Origin: an uncultured Aquimarina sp.
GTDB lineage: Bacteria; Bacteroidota; Bacteroidia; Flavobacteriales; Flavobacteriaceae
NCBI GenBank assembly: GCA_947497175.1
Contig: CANMFM010000003.1
Coordinates: 124,001-188,000, forward strand
Reading direction: 5' to 3'
Length of the DNA: 64,000 nucleotides
Numbering within the stretch: position 1 is the stretch's first letter; every line of letters starts with the position of its first letter. Of the stretch, positions 53,393 through 62,831 are shown piece by piece. Under the pieces are notes generated by a model, which was not told the DNA's origin, searched no databases, and saw only the letters and a program-made list of their open reading frames with translations. A program made the translations under genes and the position numbers.

Positions 53393-53851
53393 TTATGATG
53401 TAACCTGTACTTTGAATTTGCCAGGTTCAAATTTAAAAACTTTCATTAGACGTGTCCAAGTACCAATTTGAGAGATTGCCAAAGTCAATATGCTAATTTC
53501 TTCTTTTGAAAAATGCTCTAACAAAGGATCGTATACCTTTGAAGGGAAAACATTAGAAGGCATTTGTGTAAGGCAATCAGTAAATTTTAAGACTGCCTTC
53601 TCTTTGTTAGTAAAATACGGAGTATTCTCCCAAACCACTAAAGAAGACGCTCGTAACTCGGTTTCTCCTGAATGCATTAATAATTTGTGATGCATATCTA
53701 CACAATAAGCACAGCCATTTAATTGAGAAACCCGAACCCGAACCAGTTCAAGTAAGTTCATATCAAGTGAAGAGTCATTGATAAAATTTTCCAGATCCAT
53801 TAACTTATCAAACATCCCATTAGGAATGTCCTGGTACGATATTCGTTCCAT
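53393..53851 (-). CDS. carboxymuconolactone decarboxylase/AhpD-family protein
   Basis: 152 residues. The core VRVRVSQLNGCAYCVDMHHKLLMHSGE carries the C-x-x-C-x-x-x-H motif of AhpD-type peroxidase-linked proteins, in an all-helical domain. With both cysteines and the histidine present it could act as a disulfide reductase/peroxidase; many homologues are annotated only by fold. It is monocistronic with a terminator behind it, unrelated to the flanking giant proteins as far as can be seen. Confidence 0.85.
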   Translation of the reverse strand: MERISYQDIPNGMFDKLMDLENFINDSSLDMNLLELVRVRVSQLNGCAYCVDMHHKLLMHSGETELRASSLVVWENTPYFTNKEKAVLKFTDCLTQMPSNVFPSKVYDPLLEHFSKEEISILTLAISQIGTWTRLMKVFKFEPGKFKVQVTS

Positions 53852-54010
53852 AATATATTCATTTTTTAAATTATAAAAACAAAAATATCATCACCATGTA
53901 GTTTTATTGATTAAGATATCTTAAGAAAGTAGTTTTTTAGTATAAAATAGTATGTTTTCTAGGATAGTAAATCTTTCGCATACCAAAAGTGAGAATCCAT
54001 TCACACCTTA

Positions 54011-55201
54011 CTACTTATTATTCCATCTGGTCGTAAACTCATTTAACACAGATTTTAAAAATTCATTATTTACCTGCTTTGAATCCAAAAAATAGTAAAA
54101 ATAATGTTTCCAAATTCCTATTATAAGATCTTCATTTCCTTTTGCAGGAAATTTTGGCATATTAATATTTTCCTTTGTCCAATTTCTTGGATGATCTACA
54201 GCCATATGTTTAATGAACTGGCCTATGGAATAAGTATTCCAAAAATCGTCAGATCCATTTAAGAAACTTAACATATTGGCAGCATGCTTATATCCAATAT
54301 TAATCCTAAAGGTCATAAAACAATCAACCAAACAAGATATATACTCATTTTTCCAGGCTATGGTTTGCTGAGGAGAAATCCAGTTATTAATCAAACTGTT
54401 AGTGCCAATTTCAAATTCTATTTCTTTTTCAAATTCTTTTCGAAATTCACTCAAGATATTTGTAAGTTCATTATTAGTATAATCGGTCTCGCTTAACAGA
54501 CTAACTTTTTGAATGTATGGACCTAAAGAATTTCTTACATACCTGAAATTAAATTCATTGCAAATATTATCTAAACGTTTGAAAAAATAAATCAAATCAT
54601 TACGCTCAAAGAAAGTATTAAGAGCGCTTAATAATATTGCACCTGCATCCGTAGAGCCCCATACAAGAGAACTCTTTAATGTTTCAAGAACAGTTTGAGA
54701 ATTGGTATTTCTAATTAAAACATCTCCTTCTTTACTGTGTAAAGGATTGCTTTGATTGTAAAAACTAAATGCCAGGCAAAAAATTTCAATAGAAACCAGT
54801 TTACCTTGTGCAATAAATTTGTTTATAGTACTCTTTGCCAAATCTCTATCAAATAAATATAGTAACCTAATTACCTCCTGATCAACTAAAGAAATTCGTT
54901 CTTCAAAGCTCTTCTCCAAAGTAATCTTTTCTTCTGGTATTGCCAGTATATAATCCATCATTAATCGAGGATTATGCTTGGAGAACCTTCCTACCTGATA
55001 ATCTTCCTCTATTCGTAGTACTGTTCGATAAAAATCTTCTGAACCTTTGTTTACAAATTCTGAAAACATATAATACGGTAATCGCACACAAACACTCTCT
55101 TTTCTTTCTTTATAAATAGTATAAAATAACATAAAAAACTGATTTTCATACTCTTCAAGTCCTAGATAATATTTACCTTTTACACTGAAAACAGGTATCA
55201 T
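54011..55201 (-). CDS. hypothetical cytosolic helical protein (396 aa)
   Basis: Not recognised. There is no signal peptide and no clear membrane segment; the first 60 residues are a beta-rich start (IPVFSVKGKYYLGLEEYENQFFMLFYTIYK) and the rest is predicted mostly helical, with acidic and aromatic residues spread evenly. No catalytic motif is visible. It starts 72 bp after the Crp/Fnr gene on the same strand, so it may be that regulator's target or partner. Confidence 0.55.
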   Translation of the reverse strand: MIPVFSVKGKYYLGLEEYENQFFMLFYTIYKERKESVCVRLPYYMFSEFVNKGSEDFYRTVLRIEEDYQVGRFSKHNPRLMMDYILAIPEEKITLEKSFEERISLVDQEVIRLLYLFDRDLAKSTINKFIAQGKLVSIEIFCLAFSFYNQSNPLHSKEGDVLIRNTNSQTVLETLKSSLVWGSTDAGAILLSALNTFFERNDLIYFFKRLDNICNEFNFRYVRNSLGPYIQKVSLLSETDYTNNELTNILSEFRKEFEKEIEFEIGTNSLINNWISPQQTIAWKNEYISCLVDCFMTFRINIGYKHAANMLSFLNGSDDFWNTYSIGQFIKHMAVDHPRNWTKENINMPKFPAKGNEDLIIGIWKHYFYYFLDSKQVNNEFLKSVLNEFTTRWNNK

Positions 55202-55273
55202 TTTATCAAATTTTTTCGTTTATTCATTTCCCAGACATCATTAATAATACGTTGTGACATTTTCTAAGATTTC

Positions 55274-55855
55274 CTAATTTTTATTCTTTCTAATTTCGCT
55301 TAAGTATTCGGGCGTAATATCTAAATAAGATGCAATCATATATTGCGGTACTCTTTGTGCAAAAGCAGGTATACCTTTTATAAGACCATAATATCTTTCT
55401 TTACTATTTTTTTTCATATATATCTGATCTTTTCTTAAAAAGGCCACCAAAGTATGTTCTGTTATAATTCTGAAAAAACGCTCGAGTTTGGGAATTTTAG
55501 TAAAAAGGATTTCTAGATCTGCTTTGGAAAGGCTTAATACAGTAGTTTCTTCAATGGCCTGAATTGAATTATTTGATGGTATTTGATAAACAAAACTTTC
55601 TATATCTGTTATCCACCAATTATCAATTGCGAACAGATTTATATTCTCAGTAGCGTTTTCGTCAGTAGTAAAAGAACGCACTAAACCTTCTATTATAAAA
55701 AAGCGTTCTTCGCAGACATCGTCTTGTTTTAGTAGGAATTCTTTTCTTTTATATCTTTTAAATGACATGGATGAAAAAATCAAGTCAATTTCGTACGGTT
55801 CCATTTTAACATACCTGTTGATATAAGATTTAAGTTTCTCTCTCATATAGTTCAA
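55274..55855 (-). CDS. Crp/Fnr-family transcriptional regulator
   Basis: 193 residues: cyclic-nucleotide-binding-like beta roll (FKRYKRKEFLLKQDDVCEERFFIIEGLVRSF), a long dimer helix, and an HTH at the C-terminus (QYMIASYLDITPEYLSEIRK). As in the copy at 18557 the HTH ends the protein and the cAMP-contact residues are not evident. It precedes the 396-aa hypothetical gene on the same strand. Binding site and signal are unknown; whether it recognises the 14-bp dyads described here cannot be told from sequence. Confidence 0.85.
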   Translation of the reverse strand: MNYMREKLKSYINRYVKMEPYEIDLIFSSMSFKRYKRKEFLLKQDDVCEERFFIIEGLVRSFTTDENATENINLFAIDNWWITDIESFVYQIPSNNSIQAIEETTVLSLSKADLEILFTKIPKLERFFRIITEHTLVAFLRKDQIYMKKNSKERYYGLIKGIPAFAQRVPQYMIASYLDITPEYLSEIRKNKN

Positions 55856-56089
55856 TTTTTTCTTTTTCCATTTTTTGACTTCTATACGGAAAAGTTAATT
55901 TAAAAAAAGTGTTTTGGGAAACAAAATAAATTGACTTTTATAGTTAACATTTTTAGATCGATAACGAGAAAAAGGACCATTGGAGGTAATAATTACACCC
56001 ATTTGCCTACATTTAAGTATTCAAACAGCGTCTTTTAAGGACGACCTTTATTTTTTATCTATAGATTAGGTTATTCCTTGGCATAAAAA

Positions 56090-56115
56090 AAGTTGGCGAA
56101 TTACATCGCCAACTT
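56090..56115 (-). terminator. intrinsic terminator of the SDR gene
   Basis: Perfect 10-bp stem AAGTTGGCGA / TCGCCAACTT with a 6-nt loop, followed on the minus strand by T6. The rest of the 317-bp gap 55856-56172 holds nothing I can name. Confidence 0.85.
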
Positions 56116-56172
56116 ATTAAAAATAACATAATGAAGATTTTTATTATAAATTCATTATCAGAAATCCGTCTT

Positions 56173-57054
56173 TTAATTTGGGACCTGCAGTAAATGACTC
56201 ATTTGCAAACTTTCCCTCATTAAAGACTCTTGAATAGGTGCAACTTTAGCATTTAATTCTCTAACTCCATAATCTACTCCAGATACAACTCGTTCAATTC
56301 TTTCCCCTTTATTAGACTCTATTAATTCTAAAATAGCATCAGGCACTAATTGAGGACTCGGAGCTTCGTCTGTTTCAAAAAAACCTTCAAAGTTTTTCAA
56401 CATTGTATGAGGGATATCTCTAAATTCTCCATAATTTTCAACAACATCTTGGTCAGCTTCTTTTGGACCAGTGAATAATAAATTAGTACTAAAAGGTCCA
56501 GGTTCAACAACACATACTTCAACTCCAAAAGGAGCCAACTCATAACGTAGAGACTGTGAATACGCTTCAACAGCGTACTTACTAGCACAGTATATTCCGA
56601 AATAAGGAAAAGACAAACGACCTGCCAATGAAGTAACATTAATGATTAGTCCTTCTCCTTGTTTACGCATATGTGGAGCAACGGCTTTTGTTGTCCTAAG
56701 AATCCCAAAAAAATTAGTTTCAAACTGTGCTTTTGCCTGTTCAACACTATATGCTTCGGTAATACCCACAAACATATAACCCGCATTATTAACCAAATGA
56801 TCTACTTTCCCATCGGTGGCTAATACTTCTTTGATCGCATTGTTTACCGAATCATCTAAGTTTACGTCCATTTCGATAACAGAAATATCCAGATTCTCTT
56901 GTTGCGCTATGTCTAAAAGTTCCGCTTTTTTTGGAGCGTTTTTTCCATAGACATTTCGCATAGTAGCCCATACTTTGTAGCCCTTTCTTGCTAGAGTCAA
57001 TACGGATAAGTATCCAAATCCGCTACTACTACCTGTAATTACAACATTTTTCAT
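56173..57054 (-). CDS. short-chain dehydrogenase/reductase (SDR)
   Basis: 293 residues, classical SDR. NAD(P) is bound by TGSSSGFGYL (T-G-x-x-x-G-x-G); structure motif VNNAG; catalytic set Ser in TSLAGRLSFP, Y-x-x-x-K in IYCASKYAVEAY. The C-terminal extension after residue 250 is typical of the larger members. The substrate is unknown. A TetR-family gene lies upstream on the same strand with matching operators before both genes, so it is almost certainly induced together with the regulator by a TetR ligand. Confidence 0.9.
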   Translation of the reverse strand: MKNVVITGSSSGFGYLSVLTLARKGYKVWATMRNVYGKNAPKKAELLDIAQQENLDISVIEMDVNLDDSVNNAIKEVLATDGKVDHLVNNAGYMFVGITEAYSVEQAKAQFETNFFGILRTTKAVAPHMRKQGEGLIINVTSLAGRLSFPYFGIYCASKYAVEAYSQSLRYELAPFGVEVCVVEPGPFSTNLLFTGPKEADQDVVENYGEFRDIPHTMLKNFEGFFETDEAPSPQLVPDAILELIESNKGERIERVVSGVDYGVRELNAKVAPIQESLMRESLQMSHLLQVPN

Positions 57055-57082
57055 TTTAAAAAATTTAATTATTAATTAATAT

Positions 57083-57094
57083 TAGACCAGTCTA
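57083..57094. promoter_or_regulatory. TetR operator 2 (TAGACCAGTCTA) before the SDR gene
   Basis: TAGAC-CA-GTCTA, perfect 5-bp arms, inside a 25-bp block (57079-57103) repeated with two changes before the tetR-type gene. 29 bp upstream of the SDR ATG. Confidence 0.8.
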
Positions 57095-57115
57095 CTATAA
57101 TATATTTAAAAAAAA

Positions 57116-57691
57116 TTATAGCAAATATTTTTCCAGATACCGTATAAATCTATTTAATGATTCGGCATTTTTTGACGATTTCATTCTAAGTAACGCCCCT
57201 TCCCAATGGGTTAAAATAAATTCACTTAATGATTTTGCTGTTTCGTGTTCTTTTATTTTTCCTTTCAACTGACCAGCCTTTATGCAATTTTCTAACGCTA
57301 CTTGCCATTTATTCAATTCCTCAGAAATCACTCTTTCAAATGACGAAGACCAATCAGAAAGTTCAAGACTACAATTTCCGATTAAACATCCTTCCTTATA
57401 ACCTTTTGACTCGTAAACCTTAGCCATGTCTTTATAAAAGGTTACAATACGTTGTTTATGATCCTTAGTTGTATCCTTTAAATAAGAATTCAATATATTC
57501 AATGAGTTTTCTGAATAATACTTGATGACCTTTACACCAAAATCCTCTTTATTTTTGAAATAGTAATAAAAAGATCCCTTAGGAATATTCGCCGTATCTA
57601 ACACCTCATTAATTCCTACTTTATGATAACCATTTTTAAGAATTAAGTCAGTACCAATTTTTAAAATATTATCTACTGTTTCTTTTTTCAT
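57116..57691 (-). CDS. TetR/AcrR-family repressor
   Basis: 191 residues. The N-terminal HTH is ILKIGTDLILKNGYHKVGIN followed by EVLDTANIPKGSFYYYFKNKEDFG, the textbook TetR DNA-binding domain; the C-terminal helical part (about 60-190) is the ligand/dimer domain. It probably represses its own gene and the downstream SDR through the two near-identical TAGAC-CA-GTC(T/G)A sites, 12 bp before its own start and 29 bp before the SDR start. Confidence 0.92.
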   Translation of the reverse strand: MKKETVDNILKIGTDLILKNGYHKVGINEVLDTANIPKGSFYYYFKNKEDFGVKVIKYYSENSLNILNSYLKDTTKDHKQRIVTFYKDMAKVYESKGYKEGCLIGNCSLELSDWSSSFERVISEELNKWQVALENCIKAGQLKGKIKEHETAKSLSEFILTHWEGALLRMKSSKNAESLNRFIRYLEKYLL

Positions 57692-57702
57692 TTTAATTAT
57701 AT

Positions 57703-57714
57703 TAGACCAGTCGA
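57703..57714. promoter_or_regulatory. TetR operator 1 (TAGACCAGTCGA) before the tetR-type gene
   Basis: One mismatch in the dyad; the surrounding 25 bp (57699-57723) match the copy at 57079-57103 at 23 positions. Confidence 0.8.
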
Positions 57715-57839
57715 CTACAATATTACAATATTTCTCCTTATTACAAAAGAAAAATACATAAACTTAGTAATCTACTATTCAAATTTCTTTAATTCTTTCT
57801 TTATTTTGATTAGTACTGAGACTTTTCAATCACCAATTT

Positions 57840-59294
57840 TTAGTCAAAAATTTCTTCAAAATAAAATATTGGGTTTTGTTGTGAAGGTTTTTCTGTATTG
57901 GGGCTTTTATAATACATTGTCTTTCCTTTTATACCCTTTTCTCCGCACTTAACAATAGTTGTATATAACACACCATGTGGATGTATCAATGCATACACGT
58001 TATCTCTTTGCATATAAATAAGAGAATATATCTTTTTATTTTCGGAATCAGAATCTAATATCAAACGATCATTTTTCCCGTTTAATATTATTCGGCTTTT
58101 CACAGTATCTCGTTTTCCATTATAATTTATAACCAAAGAAACATCAAAACTCCCTCGAGGTTGTTTTTGGGGAGATGGAGAAGTTAAGAAAGGTAAGGCA
58201 AGCATATGAACTGTTTCTTCGATTACCCACAATCTTTGGGCATTACCCATTAGAGCAATTGCCACATCATGATCCGGGAAAATAGAAATCACGCTACGTG
58301 CTCCTTCCATGCCTCCTGCATGTTCTACAACCCTTCGATCACCCATATCCCAGTTATTTCTCCAACCTATACCTACTCCCGTCTTTTTGCCAGAATTTAA
58401 TTTTAGAGAACCAAAAACCCGCTTCACAATTTTAGACTCTATAAAACCATTGAGATAACCATTAGCCATTTTAACTAAGTCTGTTGGCGTAGAGATCATT
58501 CCCCCACCTGCCCATTTGTAGCTTATATCTTCAGGGTTTCCGATTTTAAATGGTAATCCTTTATTATCTCCTTTCCGGTAAAAATCGTATAATCTAGTCA
58601 TGTTCATCTCCGGTTTTTGAATAAGATGTGGACCTGTGGAATTCATAGCTAAAGGCTCTAAAACCTCTTGACCGAGGTAATCCAAAAAATCTTTGTTAGT
58701 GACATTTTCTATTACTCTAGATAATAAAGTATATCCATGGGTGCTATATTCGTACCTGGCACCAGGTTTACTCAATAGTCCTCTATGTTGAAAAACATTT
58801 AAGGCTTCTTGTACCGTATTGTAAAACTTTTTTTCTAGCTTATCTTCCTCAGAGTAATGTGGGATTCCCGATAAGTGCCCAGCGAGTTGCCCTATTGTAA
58901 ATGAGTTTCTATTTTTTGAGGTATATTCGGGAACATAACTACCTACCTTATCATTAAGTTGTACTTTCCCTTTTTGTAGTAGTCTTGACAAGGCCGTGAC
59001 AGTAATTACTTTAGAAACAGACGCGGCTCTAAATTTTGTAAAAGGACTAACTGGTTTTTTGGTTTCTATATCTTGAAAACCGTATCCACTTGCAAATACG
59101 ACTTTATCATTCTTACTTACTGCTAATGACATTCCAGGAGGAGTATTGGGGAGTTTCAAAAGTTCTATAATTATCTTGTTCACCAAAATCTCAGTGGCAT
59201 CTTGAGTATTTTGAGCCACTCCCATAGTAGTCATCAGTAGCAAAAGAGAAAAAAATCTATATTTAGAAAACATAATCTGTAAAAATTGTTTCAT
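57840..59294 (-). CDS. exported serine hydrolase of the beta-lactamase class C/CubicO type
   Basis: 484 residues. A signal peptide/anchor (ends near VAQ, about residue 27) is followed by the penicillin-binding fold: nucleophile S-x-x-K in RAASVSKVITVTALSRLLQ, second motif Y-S-T in ARYEYSTHGYTLLSRVIE, and a final HAGGMEGARSV (H-x-G) motif. A C-terminal beta domain (about 400-484) follows. Such enzymes are esterases or D-amino-acid peptidases more often than true beta-lactamases. It is a single gene on the minus strand. Confidence 0.88.
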   Translation of the reverse strand: MKQFLQIMFSKYRFFSLLLLMTTMGVAQNTQDATEILVNKIIIELLKLPNTPPGMSLAVSKNDKVVFASGYGFQDIETKKPVSPFTKFRAASVSKVITVTALSRLLQKGKVQLNDKVGSYVPEYTSKNRNSFTIGQLAGHLSGIPHYSEEDKLEKKFYNTVQEALNVFQHRGLLSKPGARYEYSTHGYTLLSRVIENVTNKDFLDYLGQEVLEPLAMNSTGPHLIQKPEMNMTRLYDFYRKGDNKGLPFKIGNPEDISYKWAGGGMISTPTDLVKMANGYLNGFIESKIVKRVFGSLKLNSGKKTGVGIGWRNNWDMGDRRVVEHAGGMEGARSVISIFPDHDVAIALMGNAQRLWVIEETVHMLALPFLTSPSPQKQPRGSFDVSLVINYNGKRDTVKSRIILNGKNDRLILDSDSENKKIYSLIYMQRDNVYALIHPHGVLYTTIVKCGEKGIKGKTMYYKSPNTEKPSQQNPIFYFEEIFD

Positions 59295-60064
59295 TATTTA
59301 GTTTATTAAAGTTCCACATTTACTTATAAGTATTTCTTTCTAGACCTTTACTTTTTAAAATTGTTACATGTTATTCAATATTTTAAACAATTTTCTTAAA
59401 GAGTCGCGTTGTAGATTACTCTTGAGATCTTAAACTTTATAATTGTAAATGACCATACAAAACATAGATTCCCTTTTATTTAATTTCTAAATAAACTTTA
59501 AACCATGTTAAAGCCCCAGCAGCAAAGTTACTGGGGCTACTCCAAGAAATCAGCAATCGTATATCACATAATTACAGCATTAACATGAAAGTTTAGATTA
59601 CTTGCTAACACTAATCAAGTTTTTATTAAATTTTTCCATCTTCTCAAGACCGGAAACGTATGATCGAATGCCATATCATTAGTGGATATAACGAAAACTT
59701 GAAGAAATTTAATCATTCAATTCTATTAATTCATAAACTTACTAATACGCACAAATCACCCATACAATTAGTTTAGAATTATATGATAATAGTTTGAATA
59801 GATCGGACAAAATTTGATTCAGTATTATCGGCATTCTTAATTTAACCTAAAGAAGTACGAAATCTTTTAGTATGTGCACAAGTATGACATCATTAACCTA
59901 ACTTATACTCTTAAATAAATTATACTTCACAATTAATATGGACTACCGATTATTCAACAATACAATTTCGTACATTATAAATACCCAATAACACTTCTCA
60001 AATAGGTCAAAATCTTATATTCTAATCCTTTACACATGACATTCACCACACAATAATATAATCT
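59295..60064. other. 770-bp gene-poor stretch with one strong inverted repeat
   Basis: Between the serine hydrolase and the Imm11-like gene. It contains an inverted repeat AGCCCCAG / CTGGGGCT (59512-59519, 59531-59538; 11-nt loop), the G/C-richest spot nearby, and just upstream of it on the minus strand a 13-codon frame (MEKFNKNLISVSK) that may be the tail of a lost gene. A terminator left from a vanished minus-strand gene is the likeliest reading. The remaining sequence shows nothing recognisable. Confidence 0.4.
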
Positions 60065-60730
60065 TTACCCTATCCAATCTTTGGGCTCCACGAAATCTAA
60101 ATCAAAACCTCCTTTCGACTCCAAATACTCCTTTACCGATCGATGTATTACTACCGCATTTACACTTTCTGCTAATCGAAATATCTTTCTTTGGGCAGGT
60201 ATTTTATCCTTATTCAAAACTAAAGCATCAAAATCGGTATCATACAAACCAGTTTCAGAATGCTTTTTTAACTTAGACCTCCCTAGATCTGCCGCCTTTA
60301 CCAAACCTACAAGATTAACAGCCAAATAATCGTTACATATGACCTTTGTCTTTTGATCACTAATTTGAACATCGAATGTCTCCATCTCCATATTGCTTAC
60401 ACCGCACTCAATCAAAGAAGCGACCAATTCTTTATGAAAAAGCGGTGGTTCACAAACATCATACATATATTTTCTTCGAAACCCATTCTCATTTTTGGGA
60501 CCAATCAAACTATTGGGTTTTTCACTTTCTTCCCATTCCAATTCATCCCACTGCATTTGTATAGGATTTGGGATATTAAGCTCTTTCAGTGATCTACCAA
60601 GCCAAAAATCAACATTGTCATCATTGATACCATGTTCTTCTTGCCAATCATCATAATCGATATCAACAGGTTGCTCAATAGGTCCATCTATCTCAAATCC
60701 CCAGCATTCTAGCATATAATATTCACTCAT
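60065..60730 (-). CDS. Imm11/DUF1629-like protein (possible orphan immunity protein)
   Basis: 221 residues, acidic, with no signal or membrane segment. The layout fits the DUF1629/Imm11 group: N-terminal aromatic, acid-rich part (YYMLECWGFEIDGPI), DYLAVNLVGLVKAADL in the middle, and the C-terminal pattern IFRLAESVNAVVIHRSVKEYLESKGGFDLDFVEP. Imm11 proteins neutralise polymorphic-toxin domains in the cytosol. No Rhs, LXG or other toxin gene is beside it, so it would be an orphan. The assignment is from memory of the family pattern. Confidence 0.55.
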   Translation of the reverse strand: MSEYYMLECWGFEIDGPIEQPVDIDYDDWQEEHGINDDNVDFWLGRSLKELNIPNPIQMQWDELEWEESEKPNSLIGPKNENGFRRKYMYDVCEPPLFHKELVASLIECGVSNMEMETFDVQISDQKTKVICNDYLAVNLVGLVKAADLGRSKLKKHSETGLYDTDFDALVLNKDKIPAQRKIFRLAESVNAVVIHRSVKEYLESKGGFDLDFVEPKDWIG

Positions 60731-60864
60731 CGGTAAAACAACTTTTGCATAATTACAAATTTTATACTGTTAATAACTAAAAAAAGAAATATGACAAAAT
60801 TTTTTAATAATCAACATTACCTACCACCACCTAGGGATCCATAATTTGATCCCAAAATTTACAC

Positions 60865-61599
60865 CTATGCATCAAGTCCAAGACCTTTGATCATATTATG
60901 TATATACTCTTCACTTGACAATTCAAACATAATCAATAATCTATCTCCCTTTTCTGCATTTATCCCTAGCTTTTCAAAAAGTCTAAAATCATGTTTTTCA
61001 ATGAGTTTTTTTATCCGTTCTTTTTCTAAATCTGAATAAAAAGTACCAGGAGCTACAGCTTTTAAAACAAAAGGATTATCCTGAATTGTAATTCCATACT
61101 TTATACAGTATTCTCTTGCCAGTTTTTCTTCTAGATCTGTATACCCCCCTGAATGATCCGGAAACACATTATTATATAATTTATTTAAAGAATAGAATAT
61201 GCTGGGCGAAGGCGTGGTAGCATACAAAATATATTTTTCTCCATATTTTTTCTGAAGCTGCAAATGATCGAGTGTCGCTTTCAAATAAATTAATGTAGAA
61301 ATTCCCGAATTCTTAAATTCTTGATCTACTGCACTTAAACCACAATATACAGATGGCCTACCCACTAATTCTTCGTGATTAATCATAAAAAAAGCAATAA
61401 CAGTTCCTTTGTCATTCACAATATAGTAGACAATTCTACAGTGTGAATCTTCCCGCTCCATAATGGCAGTGATATCATCATAACTTGGACTAAGCAAGTT
61501 TTTCATTTCTTCAAACAATTTAGGGTTTTCTACAGAAACTCTACCCTCAAAACGTTTAACCGATTCGAAAGATAATTTTGTTTTCACTAAGTCGTCCAT
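60865..61599 (-). CDS. GNAT-like acetyltransferase-fold protein
   Basis: 244 residues, cytosolic. The stretch RIVYYIVNDKGTVIAFFMINHEELVGRPSVYCGLSAVDQEFKNSGISTLIYLKATLDHLQ has the strand-strand-helix order of a GNAT core, with a poor version of the acetyl-CoA loop (EFKNSGISTLI instead of Q/R-x-x-G-x-G/A). The C-terminal 100 residues are helical and unassigned. The function is unknown; it may be acetyltransferase-like without activity. An AraC gene lies 149 bp upstream on the same strand. Confidence 0.45.
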   Translation of the reverse strand: MDDLVKTKLSFESVKRFEGRVSVENPKLFEEMKNLLSPSYDDITAIMEREDSHCRIVYYIVNDKGTVIAFFMINHEELVGRPSVYCGLSAVDQEFKNSGISTLIYLKATLDHLQLQKKYGEKYILYATTPSPSIFYSLNKLYNNVFPDHSGGYTDLEEKLAREYCIKYGITIQDNPFVLKAVAPGTFYSDLEKERIKKLIEKHDFRLFEKLGINAEKGDRLLIMFELSSEEYIHNMIKGLGLDA

Positions 61600-61748
61600 T
61601 TTGTTTTTGTATTTAAAAGTTAACTTTAGTACATATATTTTTAATTCATCTCTTTATACGCCGAAAAGCTTATGATAAAAAGTTTGCAGATCAAAAAAAA
61701 TCGATGTAATTATTTCGCATTATCAAATAGGTGTTGATCAGGTTATCA

Positions 61749-62630
61749 TTAAGAAGCGTATTTTGCAAGTTCACTGGGTCTAAAACCAAATTTTTTTGTG
61801 AACATATTAGAAAAAGAGCTTACACTCTCATAACCTACTGCCCAAGCAACCTCCTGGATTCGCATATCGGTAGTACGAATTAAACCATAGGCCGTATCCA
61901 AACGCTCTAATTGAAGATATTTAAAAGGAGGAACACCAAATAGCTCTTTAAACCCCTTCTTTAATTTATAATTATTCATTTCTACCTTTTCTGCAAGTTC
62001 GTCTAAAGATGGAGGATCGACCATCTGCTCATAGAGCAGATCTTTTGCTCGATACAACTTTAGTCTATCTGTAGTCTTCACACCAGCACGCTTGACACCC
62101 TCATCTTTATTTAACAATTGAGCAAAAAAATGAGAAACCAATTCGGAAAATTGACTTTTAAGGAACATTTTTTGAGTCTGACCTGTATAATTCGAGTGAG
62201 ATATTTTACGAATAACTGATTGAATTTCAATGTTTAACCCGAAATCCAAACAGTTATTTTTAAAAACAGGACTAATCTTATCCTTATATTCTTGAAAAAA
62301 CGTCCTTAGGGTTTTATCTTTATTTTGAACAGGAATTACAATCAAAATATTTGGACGTATATTATTATTAGACAGGACTTTGAGAAACCTTGGTTTACTT
62401 TCTGCACAAAAAGAAAACATAGATATAAAGGTTCTATTATTATTTCTACGACCTTCCTGAACACCTTGAGTCTTTGTAATGTTTGTTTTTTTTATTGTGC
62501 CAAACATTGCTAAAACAAGACTTTCTCTCTGAAAATCAATGACATCTATTATATTATCATTCTTAATAGAGCTACCCGTACCACTCAACATGACATCAAA
62601 CTCTCTAAATCTTAAAATCTGCAAAGACAT
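61749..62630 (-). CDS. AraC-family transcriptional regulator
   Basis: 293 residues. The C-terminal 100 residues hold the two HTH units (PSLDELAEKVEMNNYKLKKG and MRIQEVAWAVGYESVSSFSNMFTKKFGFRPSE). The N-terminal 180 residues are not a standard cupin and may sense an unknown signal. It lies upstream of the GNAT-like gene on the same strand and may control it. Confidence 0.88.
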   Translation of the reverse strand: MSLQILRFREFDVMLSGTGSSIKNDNIIDVIDFQRESLVLAMFGTIKKTNITKTQGVQEGRRNNNRTFISMFSFCAESKPRFLKVLSNNNIRPNILIVIPVQNKDKTLRTFFQEYKDKISPVFKNNCLDFGLNIEIQSVIRKISHSNYTGQTQKMFLKSQFSELVSHFFAQLLNKDEGVKRAGVKTTDRLKLYRAKDLLYEQMVDPPSLDELAEKVEMNNYKLKKGFKELFGVPPFKYLQLERLDTAYGLIRTTDMRIQEVAWAVGYESVSSFSNMFTKKFGFRPSELAKYAS

Positions 62631-62831
62631 TACTTATACAATATAATTATGATTACACTTCAAATATCCTATACTTTTGACATAATTAATTTCTTAATTA
62701 GTCCAAAAAATCATTTTTTTAGCTCAATTAAACGTTAGTTAGTCCCTTAATAATTTGCTTATTTTACGACTTACTACGATAAATCCTTTTTTATTTAAGG
62801 AAATGCCTTGAATTCATCGTAATCCTTTTTG

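Noticed and set aside
59512-59538. Small RNA or intact peptide gene at the G/C-rich inverted repeat
   Set aside because: No promoter with both boxes and only very short frames; a leftover terminator is simpler.
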